Source: Sideroxydans sp.
GTDB taxonomy: Bacteria > Pseudomonadota > Gammaproteobacteria > Burkholderiales > Gallionellaceae
Assembly (NCBI GenBank): GCA_020057805.1
Contig: JAGVFD010000233.1
Coordinates: forward strand, 1 to 5,928
Direction: 5' to 3'
DNA: 5,928 nt
Under the pieces are notes generated by a model. That model did not search any database. It was not told the origin of the DNA and saw only the letters and a program-made list of their open reading frames with translations. The position numbers and the translations under genes were made by a program. Within the stretch, counting starts at the first letter, position 1; the number at the start of each line of letters is the position of its first letter. This document shows positions 1 to 5,928 of the stretch, piece after piece.

Positions 1-1
1 C

Positions 2-160
2 GCTATTGATGCTTACGATGCGACTCTCATGGCCTATTGGCAACAAATGGGGCGTGGCGACGGGCAGGCTTGGTCGAGCAATCTCGCACCGTTGAAAAGT
101 GTGTACTACCCGCAAGTGAAACCTGTGGCGGCGATGCAGGGCTTACTGAATGACAAGTAA
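2..160 (+). CDS. C-terminal fragment of an unrecognised protein (5' end outside the window)
   Basis: An open frame enters from the left edge and ends at the TAA at 158-160, giving 52 residues from base 2 (beginning AIDAYDATLMAYWQQ and ending QGLLNDK). The piece is soluble in character, rich in Gln, Ala and Trp/Tyr, with no membrane segment and no motif I recognise. Reading it as coding rests on the open frame, the natural amino-acid composition and the clean stop before a 94-base gap leading to the next gene on the same strand. I do not recognise the family and assign no function. Because of the gap, I cannot tell whether it is co-transcribed with the cyclic-di-GMP gene that follows. Confidence 0.6.
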   Translation, partial: AIDAYDATLMAYWQQMGRGDGQAWSSNLAPLKSVYYPQVKPVAAMQGLLNDK

Positions 161-254
161 CAATTTGTAAGAATGGGGCTTGAATACGTCGAAATAGCAA
201 GTTCGGTTAAAATTCCCACCCGTTTTAAGTCAATCTTTTAGCGCCCCTGACCCG

Positions 255-2477
255 ATGAACACTCCTGAACAAAACGCCGTCCTCGCGCTACAACTTAAAC
301 ACCTGTTTGAGTCAAGCAAAACGACGGTCACCATTAGCGCAATTCTTTCAGTGATTGTGGCCATCGTGCAAAACTCGGGGACACATCCAGGGCTGGTATG
401 GTTATGGGCGGCAGGCATCCTGCTGATTTCAATCACGCGCCTATCGTTCATTACGCAGTACCAAAAAAATCCCACGCAAGATGAACCGGTGAACCGTAAG
501 CGATTATTCATATTTCGCCTGCTCGTACTGGGCGCGGGGATGTTATGGGGGTCGACAGGCGTGTGGTTGTATGTCGCGCAAGAACCGCAACAATTACTCT
601 TTTTAATTTTTGTTTTGGCCGGATTAAGTTCCGGCGCCATTCTGGGCAATGCGGCAGACCGTGTCAGCGGCTATCTTTTCTCACTCGCGGCCCTACTCCC
701 CCTCATTGCTTCACTGCTGCTAGATGGCTCACCTGTAGCCATTTCAATGGGCGTTTCAGCGATATTGTATTTGGGCTTTGTTTTATTTTCTGTGCGCCTG
801 CTCAACCGCACCATCACCAACAACATCCGCTTATCGCTTGACTCTGAACGCCATGCCAGTGAAATCAATCAGCGGGAAGCACGCTATCGTATGTTGGTGG
901 ATACCAGCAGTGAATGCATTGTGGTGGCACAAGGGCAGCACATTCAATTTTGCAATGCGCAAACCGCCAAAGTGTCTGGCTTTAGTGAAGCCGAACTGTT
1001 AGCGCGTCCATTTATTGATTTTATTCATGCAGATGACCGCACAACGATGTTGGCAAACTATCACCACCGCTTAAATAACGAAAACATTCCTCCCTATCAG
1101 GTACGCCTACTAACAAAAAGTGAAGGCGCTAAATGGGTTAGCGTGAGTGGCGCAACAATTATGTGGAACGATGCGCCCGCTAGCCTTAATTTTTTATCCG
1201 ACATTAACGCCATCAAACTCTCTGAAGAAGCCTTGCAAGCCAGTAACGAGCGCTTTGGCGCTGTGCTAAAAGCCATGCCCGACTTATTGTTCGAACTGGA
1301 CATCAACGGCCGCTATCTGAATCAATGGGGGACGCGCGATGACTTGCTCGCCGCCACCCGCTCCAAACTGATTGGCTGCACCTTACAAGAAGTGATGCCC
1401 GCTGAAGCCGCCGCAGAAGGGTTACTTGCCATTCAAGAGGCCAACCAAGCAGGGCATTCTTTCGGGCATCAAATCACTTTGCCCCTGCCACATGGCAAAC
1501 ACTGCTTTGAATTATCCGTCGCCAAACAGCCGGCAACAGCCCACCATGAAGCCAGCTTCATCGTGTTGTCGCACGACATTACTCCGCGCAAAAAAGTGGA
1601 TGCGCAACTGCAACAGCAACTGCGCTTTGCACACGGGCTAAATCAAATTGCCAAAGCGGTGAGCGACCATGACGACACCCAACAAATTTTGGAACAAGTA
1701 GCACACACCGTCGGCGAAGTGTTGAATGCCGATCGCGCCCTCATCTACAACATAGACTTTGACGCGCATCAAGCCGTGGGGCTGTGCGAATGGTTAAACC
1801 CACAGCATCCTGATACCGCTCCCACTAAAGCCACTTACCCGCTAGACATTTTTATTGGGGCTGCCAGCGAAGCACGACGCACCCACACTTGGCTAGACAG
1901 TCACTATGACGACATCAATCCTCACCTTGTGGCAGATGGTTCGGGGGCAATTTTGCATCAGCACATGAACATCCAATATGTGTTCTGGTATCCCTTTGCA
2001 TTCCGCACTAACAGCTACTACACCCTCGCACTCAATCATCTGTATTCGAACGAAAAGTACTCGCAAAAAATCATCGAATTTTTAGATTCTGTCAGTCAAC
2101 TGGTGTCCGTGGCACTTGAAAAAATTCGCTTACTGGAAGAGCACAAACGGCTATCCAATTTTGACGCATTGACACACCTCCCTAATCGCCGCATGGTGAC
2201 CGCGCGCTTGCAACAGACATTGGCTGCTAGCGCCCGCACTCACAAGTTAGGCGCACTCCTGTTCATTGACTTGGATCATTTCAAAACCATCAACGACACC
2301 TTAGGCCATGCCATTGGCGATTTGTTGCTACAACAGGTGGCAGCGCGCCTCTCCGGCTGTGTGCGCGAAGAAGATACCGTGGCACGATTGGGTGGCGATG
2401 AGTTCGTGGTGTTGCTAGAAGGCTTAAGTGAAAATTCAATCGACGCTGCCACGCAAACGGAAGCTGTGGGTAGATAA
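255..2477 (+). CDS. Membrane sensor with PAS, PAS and GAF domains and a truncated GGDEF domain (N-terminal part of the split gene)
   Basis: This 740-residue product would be an inner-membrane signalling protein. Residues about 25-182 form roughly six hydrophobic helices (near 25-40, 47-66, 84-106, 113-131, 138-156 and 161-182). They are followed by a linker helix, PAS 1 (about 207-322), PAS 2 (about 330-445), a GAF domain (about 457-625) and the start of a GGDEF domain (from about 634, with DALTHLPNR). In GGDEF the metal-binding IDLDHFK and the substrate-contacting NDTLGH are present, as is the inhibitory RxxD (R704-D707), correctly placed six residues before GGDEF (713-717). The family synthesises cyclic-di-GMP from two GTP. 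The product stops at 740 and lacks about the last 60 residues of the domain, including the SIG strand and the AMYHVKNAGRN segment, so I infer no cyclase activity. The start is the ATG at 255; no good Shine-Dalgarno sequence precedes it. The ligands of the sensor domains are unknown. Confidence 0.8.
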   Translation: MNTPEQNAVLALQLKHLFESSKTTVTISAILSVIVAIVQNSGTHPGLVWLWAAGILLISITRLSFITQYQKNPTQDEPVNRKRLFIFRLLVLGAGMLWGSTGVWLYVAQEPQQLLFLIFVLAGLSSGAILGNAADRVSGYLFSLAALLPLIASLLLDGSPVAISMGVSAILYLGFVLFSVRLLNRTITNNIRLSLDSERHASEINQREARYRMLVDTSSECIVVAQGQHIQFCNAQTAKVSGFSEAELLARPFIDFIHADDRTTMLANYHHRLNNENIPPYQVRLLTKSEGAKWVSVSGATIMWNDAPASLNFLSDINAIKLSEEALQASNERFGAVLKAMPDLLFELDINGRYLNQWGTRDDLLAATRSKLIGCTLQEVMPAEAAAEGLLAIQEANQAGHSFGHQITLPLPHGKHCFELSVAKQPATAHHEASFIVLSHDITPRKKVDAQLQQQLRFAHGLNQIAKAVSDHDDTQQILEQVAHTVGEVLNADRALIYNIDFDAHQAVGLCEWLNPQHPDTAPTKATYPLDIFIGAASEARRTHTWLDSHYDDINPHLVADGSGAILHQHMNIQYVFWYPFAFRTNSYYTLALNHLYSNEKYSQKIIEFLDSVSQLVSVALEKIRLLEEHKRLSNFDALTHLPNRRMVTARLQQTLAASARTHKLGALLFIDLDHFKTINDTLGHAIGDLLLQQVAARLSGCVREEDTVARLGGDEFVVLLEGLSENSIDAATQTEAVGR

Positions 2478-2483
2478 ATTCTT

Positions 2484-3449
2484 GTGGCGTTAAGCGAGCC
2501 CTACCAACTTGATGCACATGAGTATCGCAACACATTGAGTATCGGTGCCACCTTATTTGGCGGCCAAGCAGAAACCCTAGATACGCTGTTCAAACAAGCG
2601 GACATCGCGATGTACCACGTGAAAAATGCGGGGCGCAATGACTTCCACTTCTTTGACCCCAAAATGCAGCACAAAATTGAAGCCAAGAACGTACTGGAAA
2701 AAGAACTACGCATTGCTTTGCAACAAAATCAGTTTCAAATGCATTACCAAATTCAAGTGAACGCACAATTACAAGCGCTAGGCGTTGAAGCATTGATTCG
2801 CTGGATTCATCCGCAACGCGGCCTAGTGGCACCGAATGACTTTATTACACTGGCTGAAGAAACGGGCTTGATTGAGCCCATCGGCTTGTGGGTGCTAGAC
2901 ACCGCTTGCGCCCAACTGCATGCGTGGCAACAAGATGTGCGCACTCGTCAGTGGGTAATGGCCGTGAACGTCTGCGCCAAACAATTTAAGCATCCCGATT
3001 TTGTCGCACAAGTACGTGATGTTTTGCAGCGTCATCAAATTAGCGCAGGCCATCTCAAGTTGGAACTAACCGAAAGTTTGCTGTTTGAAAACGTGGATGC
3101 CACCATTCTTACGATGAATCAACTGAAAAAAATGGGCGTGCGTTTTTCGCTAGACGACTTCGGCACAGGCTACTCTTCACTGCAATACTTAAAGCGTCTC
3201 CCGCTTGACCAACTCAAGATTGATCAATCTTTTGTGCGCGACCTGGAGGGAATGGTGAGCGATAAAACCATCGTGCATACCATCATCGCCATGGCAAAAA
3301 GTTTGCAGCTCGACGTCATTGCAGAAGGCGTAGAAACACCCGAACAAAAACAAATTCTGCTCGAAAAAGGCTGTGTTAATTTCCAAGGATTTTTATTTGG
3401 CCGCCCCATGCCTATTGCCCAACTTGAGCAGGAATGGCTGACGAATTGA
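2484..3449 (+). CDS. GGDEF tail plus complete EAL domain, candidate cyclic-di-GMP phosphodiesterase (C-terminal part of the split gene)
   Basis: From the GTG at 2484, six bases past the internal stop and in the same frame, an open frame of 321 residues runs to the TGA at 3447-3449. Residues 1-61 are the displaced end of the GGDEF domain (LSIGATLF, ADIAMYHVKNAGRN). Residues about 70-315 are a full EAL domain. All expected catalytic positions are present with family spacing: E102 in EALIRW, N162 in AVNVCA, E194 in LELTES, D224-D225 in DDFGTGYSS, K245 in QLKIDQSF, E281 in IAEGVET and Q301 in FQGFLFGRP. EAL domains hydrolyse cyclic-di-GMP to pGpG with Mg or Mn. Independent translation is uncertain, as neither GTG 2484 nor the later ATGs (2610, 2664) has a convincing ribosome binding site. 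ATG 2664 would yield an almost exact stand-alone EAL protein. The 3' end overlaps the convergent kinase gene by 38 bases. Confidence 0.75.
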   Translation: MALSEPYQLDAHEYRNTLSIGATLFGGQAETLDTLFKQADIAMYHVKNAGRNDFHFFDPKMQHKIEAKNVLEKELRIALQQNQFQMHYQIQVNAQLQALGVEALIRWIHPQRGLVAPNDFITLAEETGLIEPIGLWVLDTACAQLHAWQQDVRTRQWVMAVNVCAKQFKHPDFVAQVRDVLQRHQISAGHLKLELTESLLFENVDATILTMNQLKKMGVRFSLDDFGTGYSSLQYLKRLPLDQLKIDQSFVRDLEGMVSDKTIVHTIIAMAKSLQLDVIAEGVETPEQKQILLEKGCVNFQGFLFGRPMPIAQLEQEWLTN

Positions 3450-4764
3450 AGAACACCAACTGCCTCTGTATCTCCACCCAATCTGGGCGTGCTGCTGGCA
3501 CCACTTGCAAACAGCGTTGTTGTAAGGCTTGCAGCGCAGCTAGTGCATCTTGCTGCGCATGACTTGCATCACAGCGTTGCACTAACTCCTCCAGCAAACA
3601 GCCAAACGCGCGTACTTCAATCGCTTGCAAGGCAAGTGCCGTGGCAGTCTCATTGGGCGGCAAAAATGAAGCGGCGCCAAAATCACCCAGCAGGCATTCG
3701 CCCTGCGTGTTCCACAAAATGTTGTGCGCATACAAGTCGCCATGCATCACCCCGCGAGAGTGCAAGTGTTGCGCCGCAGCTGCAATGCCCTGCGCGATGC
3801 ATAGCGCCACAGTCCAACTAAAACGCGTATTGGGGGCATACACATCGCGTGTACAGGACTGCAAGCTGGGCGGATGAGCGAGCGTTATAAATTCGGGGGC
3901 GATGAGCGACATCACCAAGCCCAATTCGCCCTTGGGGTGTGCGTTAATTTTTCCATGCAGCGGAATTAAATGAGGATGCTCACCGGCGGCAATGCACGCG
4001 GCTTTTTCGCTGCGCGGCAAGCCATCACTGGTGAGTGCGCCTTTGAATAATTTCACCGCAACAGCATGACTGCCCTGCGCAGACTGACGCTGCGCGCGGT
4101 AGATGATGCCCGATGCGCCCTGCCCCAACACCTGTTGAAGTTCAAGCGAGTGCCAATCAATATGCGGAATAGCCTGCCCCTGCATGGCGACTTGCTCCCA
4201 CGCATCGCTAAACGGATTGCCGGCATACGCCAGCCACGATAGTCGCGGTAAGTGCAACAGCCACGCAGGCAATTGCGTCAATTCATTGGCGGCAATGCGT
4301 AACAATTCCAATTGAGTGCAAGCGGCCAATTCATCAGGTAATGCCTGCAAGCGATTGCCTGACAACATGAGTTTTTGCAACTGCGTGCATGCCCCCAACT
4401 CGGCGGGAATCGAGCGCAAGCGGTTGTCAGTCAAGATGAGCCAGCGTAATTTCGGCGGTAAGGCGGTAGCCGGTAGATGCTCTATTTGATTGGCTTTGAA
4501 GCCGATCATTTCTAACTGGGCGCACTGCCCCAACACCTCGGGCAGCTTGGTGAAACAATTATCCGAACAAAAAATAACACGTAGTTTGTGCAGTCGCGGC
4601 AAATCGGGCGGCAAGCTAGACAGCTGATTACCCGATAAATTGAGAATTTCTAATGAATCAGCAAGCGTGAAAATCTCTGGCGGAAATTGCGCGAGGCCCT
4701 CTGCTAAATCGAGCCGCGTGATGCCCGCTAATTGACCGGTTTGCAGTGCATAGAGCGTGTGCAT
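3412..4764 (-). CDS. Leucine-rich-repeat protein kinase, eukaryotic-like Ser/Thr type
   Basis: This 450-residue, probably cytoplasmic protein has no signal peptide or membrane segment. Residues about 18-187 form seven to eight leucine-rich repeats of 22-23 residues with the pattern LxxLxLSGNxLxxLPxxL, for example LEILNLSGNQLSSLP and LQKLMLSGNRLQALP; such arrays usually bind protein partners. Residues about 205-436 form a protein kinase fold: glycine loop LGQGASG (213-219), ATP lysine K238 in AVAVK, candidate helix-C glutamate E253, catalytic loop HGDLYAHN (D343, N348) and the metal-binding DFG (361-363). The catalytic residues are present, so phosphotransfer is plausible. The stretch from DFG to the helix-F motif EVRAFG is only about 20 residues and has no APE. 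I recall similar LRR-kinase proteins of about 430-450 residues annotated in many proteobacteria, with poorly known targets. The start ATG is supported by AAAAGG six bases upstream. The last 12 residues lie beyond the kinase fold, in the overlap with the EAL gene. Confidence 0.9.
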   Translation of the reverse strand: MHTLYALQTGQLAGITRLDLAEGLAQFPPEIFTLADSLEILNLSGNQLSSLPPDLPRLHKLRVIFCSDNCFTKLPEVLGQCAQLEMIGFKANQIEHLPATALPPKLRWLILTDNRLRSIPAELGACTQLQKLMLSGNRLQALPDELAACTQLELLRIAANELTQLPAWLLHLPRLSWLAYAGNPFSDAWEQVAMQGQAIPHIDWHSLELQQVLGQGASGIIYRAQRQSAQGSHAVAVKLFKGALTSDGLPRSEKAACIAAGEHPHLIPLHGKINAHPKGELGLVMSLIAPEFITLAHPPSLQSCTRDVYAPNTRFSWTVALCIAQGIAAAAQHLHSRGVMHGDLYAHNILWNTQGECLLGDFGAASFLPPNETATALALQAIEVRAFGCLLEELVQRCDASHAQQDALAALQALQQRCLQVVPAARPDWVEIQRQLVFFNSSAIPAQVGQ

Positions 4765-4770
4765 GACTTA

Positions 4771-4776
4771 CCTTTT
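4771..4776 (-). promoter_or_regulatory. Shine-Dalgarno sequence of the LRR-kinase gene
   Basis: On the minus strand AAAAGG is followed by TAAGTC and then the ATG at 4764-4762, a spacing of six bases. This is the clearest ribosome binding site in the window and fixes the kinase start. It lies just downstream of the palindrome at 4786-4857. Confidence 0.6.
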
Positions 4777-4785
4777 AGAAAAGCA

Positions 4786-4857
4786 TTTCTCCACGACAGT
4801 CACGAAAAGACGCATCACGCTTGGAGAGTTTATTATTTCGTGCTTTTCGTGGAAAAA
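4786..4857. repeat. Imperfect inverted repeat upstream of the LRR-kinase gene
   Basis: The arms 4786-4807 and 4836-4857 pair at 18 of 22 positions around a 28-base loop. The right arm reads TTTCGTGCTTTTCGTGGA and the reverse complement of the left arm reads TTTCGTGACTGTCGTGGA, so two conserved blocks (TTTCGTG and TCGTGGA) flank a variable four-base centre. The innermost 18 positions match at 15. The arms sit nine bases upstream of the kinase Shine-Dalgarno sequence, so a transcript starting beyond them would carry a hairpin in its 5' leader. The motif resembles short palindromic intergenic repeats scattered in proteobacterial genomes, but with one copy here that is inference. It could also be a regulator binding site or a weak terminator for transcription coming from murJ. 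Confidence 0.6.
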
Positions 4858-4958
4858 GATTTTTAGATGCTTAATTTAGGCGGCCTCTAATGATTCAAAT
4901 TTCGTCATACCGGCGGAGGCCGAGTATCCAGTTCAAAAAAATAATTCCTTGCGCAGAA

Positions 4959-4971
4959 AGGGCAAAGCCCT
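4959..4971. other. Small perfect hairpin in the centre of the composite repeat
   Basis: AGGGC, a three-base AAA loop and GCCCT form a perfect five-base-pair stem. It lies between the two palindromic units and is followed by TATTT on the plus strand and TTTCT on the minus strand. It may add to transcription termination in either direction, but the stem is short and the T-runs are broken. Confidence 0.35.
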
Positions 4972-4989
4972 ATTTAATAAAACCGCTGG

Positions 4990-5009
4990 ATACCGGCCTG
5001 CGCCGGTAT
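4990..5009 (-). terminator. Candidate 3' hairpin of the murJ transcript, formed by the right palindromic unit
   Basis: ATACCGGC, a four-base loop and GCCGGTAT form a perfect eight-base-pair GC-rich stem, beginning about 22 bases after the murJ stop in the direction of murJ transcription. The T-rich run (GGTTTTATT) comes only after about seven further bases, so this is not a textbook intrinsic terminator. It could act as a weak terminator or, as REP sequences do, as a block to 3' exonucleases. Confidence 0.35.
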
Positions 5010-5031
5010 GACGAATTATTAGAGGTGCCCT

Positions 5032-5928
5032 TTAGTTAGTCCCGCGTTTAGAAAAATCTCGGGGGCGAAAACCCAGCGCGAACAGCACTGCAAAATACAC
5101 AGCGATGCCCATGCACACCAACCCAGATAAATTCAACACGCGCGCCCAGCCTGTTGAGTCCAACCAGTGTTGCTGACTGCCCATGCCGAACCACAAAGCG
5201 ACGCCCATTACGCTGACTGCCAACATGATTTTGAAGAAAAATTTCAACCAACCAGGTTCAGCGTGATAAACGCCTTTTTTTCGTAGCAGGTAAAACAAAA
5301 TGGCGGAATTGAAACAGGCGCCCAAGCCAATCGACAAGGCCAACCCAGCGTGATCCCAGTCCAGCCCTTTCACAAAAATTAGGTTCATCAGCTGCGTGAG
5401 GATGAGCGTAAGAATGCCAATTTTTACAGGAGTCTTAATATCTTGTTTTGCGTAAAAAGCGGGGGCGAGGATTTTAACCAAGAGGATACCGACCAAGCCC
5501 ACGCTGTAGCCGATTAAGGCATAGCTGGTCATCACCACATCATGCGCTGTGAATGCGCCGCGCTGAAAAAAGGTGGACAGCAACGGCACAGACAACAAGC
5601 CCAATGCCAAGGCAGCAGGCAAGGCGAGCATCACGGTGAGGCGCAAGCCCCAATCCAGCAGCTTGGAATACTCCTCGTGATTGCCACTGGCGAAACATTT
5701 GGAGAGTGAGGGCAACAATATCGTCGCCAGCGCCGCGCCCAGCAAGCCAGAAGGAAATTCCATTAAACGGTCGGCGTAATACAGCCACGACACGCTGCCC
5801 ACCACAAAAAATGAGGCAATGATGGTGTTGAGGATGAGGCTGATTTGGCTAATGGAAACACCGAATAGCGCAGGCCCCATTTGCTTGATGACGCGCCACA
5901 TACCGGCATCTTTGAAGTTCAAGCGGAA
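5032..5928 (-). CDS. murJ: MurJ lipid II flippase, C-terminal part (5' end outside the window)
   Basis: MurJ (formerly MviN) is the inner-membrane MOP-superfamily flippase that moves lipid II to the periplasmic face for peptidoglycan synthesis. The 298 codons here correspond to about the last 60 percent of the usual 510-residue protein. The frame stays open to the right edge (the bases before the TTG at 5922 continue in frame as Phe-Arg), so the true start is beyond the window. Diagnostic sequence includes [78 protein letters not shown] and [11 protein letters not shown], all typical of MurJ. About eight hydrophobic helices are visible, matching transmembrane segments 7-14. The Arg of ADRLMEFP is, from memory of the E. 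coli protein, the essential cavity arginine (R270). The gene ends in a charged [11 protein letters not shown] tail with TAA at 5034-5032, seven bases from the composite repeat. I see no lesion in the visible part. Confidence 0.95.
   Translation of the reverse strand, partial: FRLNFKDAGMWRVIKQMGPALFGVSISQISLILNTIIASFFVVGSVSWLYYADRLMEFPSGLLGAALATILLPSLSKCFASGNHEEYSKLLDWGLRLTVMLALPAALALGLLSVPLLSTFFQRGAFTAHDVVMTSYALIGYSVGLVGILLVKILAPAFYAKQDIKTPVKIGILTLILTQLMNLIFVKGLDWDHAGLALSIGLGACFNSAILFYLLRKKGVYHAEPGWLKFFFKIMLAVSVMGVALWFGMGSQQHWLDSTGWARVLNLSGLVCMGIAVYFAVLFALGFRPRDFSKRGTN

Larger units (their letters stand above)
255..3449 (+). pseudogene. Membrane-anchored PAS-PAS-GAF-GGDEF-EAL cyclic-di-GMP protein interrupted by an in-frame TAA
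   Basis: Read through, this is one frame of 1,065 codons with a single internal stop at codon 741 (2475-2477). The two halves are in the same phase and fit together as one protein of the usual dual-domain kind: membrane sensor, PAS, PAS, GAF, GGDEF, EAL. The stop falls between the GGDEF active-site loop and the C-terminal strands of the same domain. The flanks read AVGR, stop, ILVALSEPYQL, where relatives commonly have a sequence like AVGEKILAAL. The TAA therefore most likely replaces a lysine codon (AAA to TAA, one base). The metal, substrate and inhibitory-site residues before the stop and the EAL catalytic set after it are all preserved, so the lesion is recent, a sequencing error, or a tolerated split. 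TAA also ends other genes in the window, so recoding is unlikely. The two halves are listed separately below. Confidence 0.75.
4884..5025. repeat. Composite inverted-repeat element of about 142 bases (MITE-like or REP-pair-like)
   Basis: Two copies of a palindromic unit face each other: 4901-4931, and 4986-5015 on the opposite strand. They differ by one substitution and a one-base length change over about 30 positions. Each unit begins TTCGTCATACCGGCG and ends TATCCAG when read inward, and each contains its own small palindrome (perfect in the right copy, bulged in the left). Outside the units is a second inverted match, CCTCTAAT at 4884-4891 and its complement at 5018-5025, although the left side carries about seven extra bases between the two matches. 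The 54-base centre is A/T-rich with a small hairpin (4959-4971). No coding capacity is present, so a transposase would have to act in trans. The right end lies seven bases from the murJ stop codon. Confidence 0.75.

Noticed and set aside
180..213. Possible promoter for the cyclic-di-GMP gene: TTGAAT at 180-185 and TAAAAT at 208-213
   Set aside because: The spacing is 22 bases, too long for a standard sigma-70 promoter, and no better pair stands out in the 94-base gap.
230..649. Minus-strand open frame of 139 codons opposite the sensor gene
   Set aside because: It lies fully antisense to the membrane-sensor coding region, has no ribosome binding site and reads as low-quality sequence without recognisable motifs. 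The plus-strand product is a clear known architecture.
2475..2477. Stop-codon recoding (TAA read as an amino acid)
   Set aside because: TAA is also the natural stop of the gene ending at 160 and of murJ. No special structure is evident around the site, and a simple point mutation explains it.
2460..2490. Frameshift as the cause of the broken GGDEF-EAL gene
   Set aside because: Both halves are in the same phase and the flanking residues align without a gap in the GGDEF fold, so it is a substitution rather than an insertion or deletion.
3489..3821. Plus-strand open frame of 110 codons within the kinase gene
   Set aside because: It is antisense to the kinase domain with HGD and DFG motifs, and its translation has no recognisable features.
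4884..5025. CRISPR array
   Set aside because: There are only two units, in inverted rather than direct orientation, with a single A/T-rich centre and no cas genes nearby.
5032..5922. Reading the murJ piece as a complete 296-residue gene starting at TTG 5922
   Set aside because: The frame continues to the window edge, the family is normally about 510 residues with 14 membrane helices, and only about eight are present, so it is truncated by the window.

Overview
The window looks like ordinary chromosomal DNA of a proteobacterium. I favour Betaproteobacteria from the style of the long membrane-anchored PAS/GAF/GGDEF/EAL protein, the MurJ sequence and the moderate, roughly balanced base composition, but nothing here fixes the genus. 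There is no tRNA, rRNA, CRISPR array, transposase or phage gene.

Layout, left to right. Bases 2-160 (+) are the last 52 codons of an unrecognised gene. After a 94-base gap, 255-3449 (+) holds one continuous reading frame for a cyclic-di-GMP signalling protein: about six membrane helices, two PAS domains, a GAF domain, a diguanylate cyclase (GGDEF) domain and a phosphodiesterase (EAL) domain. A single in-frame TAA at 2475-2477 cuts it inside the GGDEF domain. The frame does not shift, and every catalytic residue I can check is intact on both sides. On paper this leaves a 740-residue sensor with a truncated cyclase and, if the downstream part is translated from GTG 2484 or a later ATG, a separate EAL protein.

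Convergent to it, 3412-4764 (-) encodes a leucine-rich-repeat protein fused to a eukaryotic-like protein kinase. Its last 38 bases overlap the 3' end of the EAL frame. Bases 4765-5031 are non-coding and hold two different inverted-repeat elements: an imperfect palindrome just upstream of the kinase ribosome binding site, and a composite of about 142 bases made of two facing copies of a 30-base palindromic unit, ending a few bases beyond the stop of the next gene. From 5032 to the right edge (-) lies the C-terminal part of murJ, the lipid II flippase of peptidoglycan synthesis.

murJ and the kinase gene point the same way but are separated by the repeat elements, so I do not read them as one tight operon. 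I see no evidence that the four genes form one system. The points most worth a second look are the nonsense mutation with conserved flanks, the kinase with a shortened activation segment, and the paired repeat elements.
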